From the NCBI GenBank assembly GCA_937905855.1, contig CALCWU010000089.1:1-13487 (forward strand): a stretch of 13,487 bases of DNA. Reading direction: 5' to 3'. The notes beneath the pieces are model-generated. The model saw only the letters and a list, made by a program, of their open reading frames with translations. It had not been told where the DNA came from and did no database searches. Shown here one piece after another: positions 13,074-13,487 of the stretch; positions within the stretch are counted from its first letter, which is position 1, and each line of letters opens with the position of its first letter. The position numbers were made by a program, and so were the translations under genes. This stretch comes from an uncultured Mollicutes bacterium (GTDB lineage Bacteria; Bacillota_I; Bacilli_A; Acholeplasmatales; Anaeroplasmataceae).

Positions 13074-13487
13074 TATCCTTTAATCCTCCAACAATTTTTA
13101 CAAGCTCCTCATAGCTTGTAATTTTTTTACCTGTTGCAATATAATCGATGATTTTTTTGGCCTTGCTTGGACCGATACCACTTAGTGTTTGTAGTTCCTC
13201 AAGGGTTGCCTTATTAATATTAATCTTGTTATTTTCTTGAACATTTGAACTACTTGGAATAAACGATATAAAATTGCTGCTAATTGTACCACTGCTTTTT
13301 TCTTTATAAGGAATATAAATATAATCACCATCCTTAAGTCTTTTTGCTAAATTAATATTAGATATATCAGCATCATTATCCAAAATTGCAATTTCAATTA
13401 CATCATTTAAATAACAATTATTATAAACATTATAAACACCATGCTTTATTACGGCCCCTCTAATCTCAACTCTAATTAATTCATATG
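13033..13487 (-). CDS. comEA: ComEA DNA-binding competence protein (N-terminus beyond the window)
   Basis: The frame is open to the right edge, so at least 151 codons are present; the TTG at 13383 is not the real start. The first visible residues, YELIRVEIRGAVIKHGVYNV, and the following NINLAKRLKDGDYIYIP form the SLBB (beta-grasp) domain. A serine-rich linker then leads to a C-terminal double helix-hairpin-helix domain: ININKATLEELQTLSGIG with PSKAKKIIDYI, then ITSYEELVKIVGGL. ComEA is normally anchored by an N-terminal helix and binds double-stranded DNA outside the cell, pulling it in for delivery to ComEC. The anchor lies outside the window. The 3' end overlaps comEC by up to 41 bp, so the two are co-translated. 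Confidence 0.93.
   Translation of the reverse strand, partial: YELIRVEIRGAVIKHGVYNVYNNCYLNDVIEIAILDNDADISNINLAKRLKDGDYIYIPYKEKSSGTISSNFISFIPSSSNVQENNKININKATLEELQTLSGIGPSKAKKIIDYIATGKKITSYEELVKIVGGLKDSELEQIKQNTVLE

Noticed and set aside
13033..13383. comEA as a complete 116-residue gene starting at 13383
   Set aside because: The apparent start is a TTG and the frame stays open to the window edge, encoding SLBB-domain residues upstream, so the gene is longer and partial.
1..13487. CRISPR arrays, insertion sequences, tRNA/rRNA genes, attachment sites, riboswitches
   Set aside because: I found no regularly spaced repeats, transposase-like proteins, cloverleaf sequences or leaders long enough for known riboswitches; the largest gene-free stretch is about 170 bp.

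Overview
The window is strongly AT-rich and reads as chromosome from a low-GC, spore-forming Firmicute on the Bacilli/Erysipelotrichia side. Three things support this: a gpr-type spore protease gene; the gene order comEA-comEC-holA-rpsT-gpr, which matches the Bacillus comE locus; and strong GGAGG/GGTGA ribosome binding sites. Proteins are compact (GPR, RecA and HolA are all shorter than their Bacillus counterparts), which hints at a streamlined lineage. The genus cannot be fixed from this sequence. Tryptophan is encoded by TGG where I checked, all genes read through with the standard code, and no gene in the window ends in TGA.

All genes except rpsT lie on the minus strand, so transcription runs from right to left. 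Right block (about 9990-13487): comEA (cut by the window edge), comEC and holA form an operon for DNA uptake plus the clamp-loader delta subunit. It ends at a bidirectional terminator facing rpsT. rpsT (9681-9941, plus) diverges from gpr; their 131-bp spacer holds a strong sigma-A promoter for rpsT and a sigma-G-like promoter candidate for gpr. Next come a 78-codon membrane protein in the place where Bacillus has spoIIP/yqxA, then pgsA and recA, ending at a terminator whose stem overlaps the recA stop codon.

Middle block: malQ (GH77 4-alpha-glucanotransferase) has its own promoter and a 5' leader in which a hairpin separates the only good Shine-Dalgarno sequence from the start codon. A P-type Ca2+-like ATPase, a 62-codon two-helix membrane protein and a membrane GT2 glycosyltransferase follow and may be partly co-transcribed.

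Left block: a single-gene LURP-one/YxjI-type (tubby-like) protein, then a HipB-like regulator overlapping the first 15 codons of a HipA-like kinase that runs off the left edge. The promoter of this pair is surrounded by copies of ATAGATAA/TTATCTAT that look like an autorepression operator.

Most of the window is conserved housekeeping. The points most worth a second look are the hairpin-bridged malQ ribosome site, terminators overlapping stop codons, a GPR without room for a propeptide, the operator array of the HipBA-like pair, and unusual signature residues in ComEC and the ATPase. I did not find a clearly new multi-gene system, CRISPR array, insertion sequence, tRNA or rRNA.
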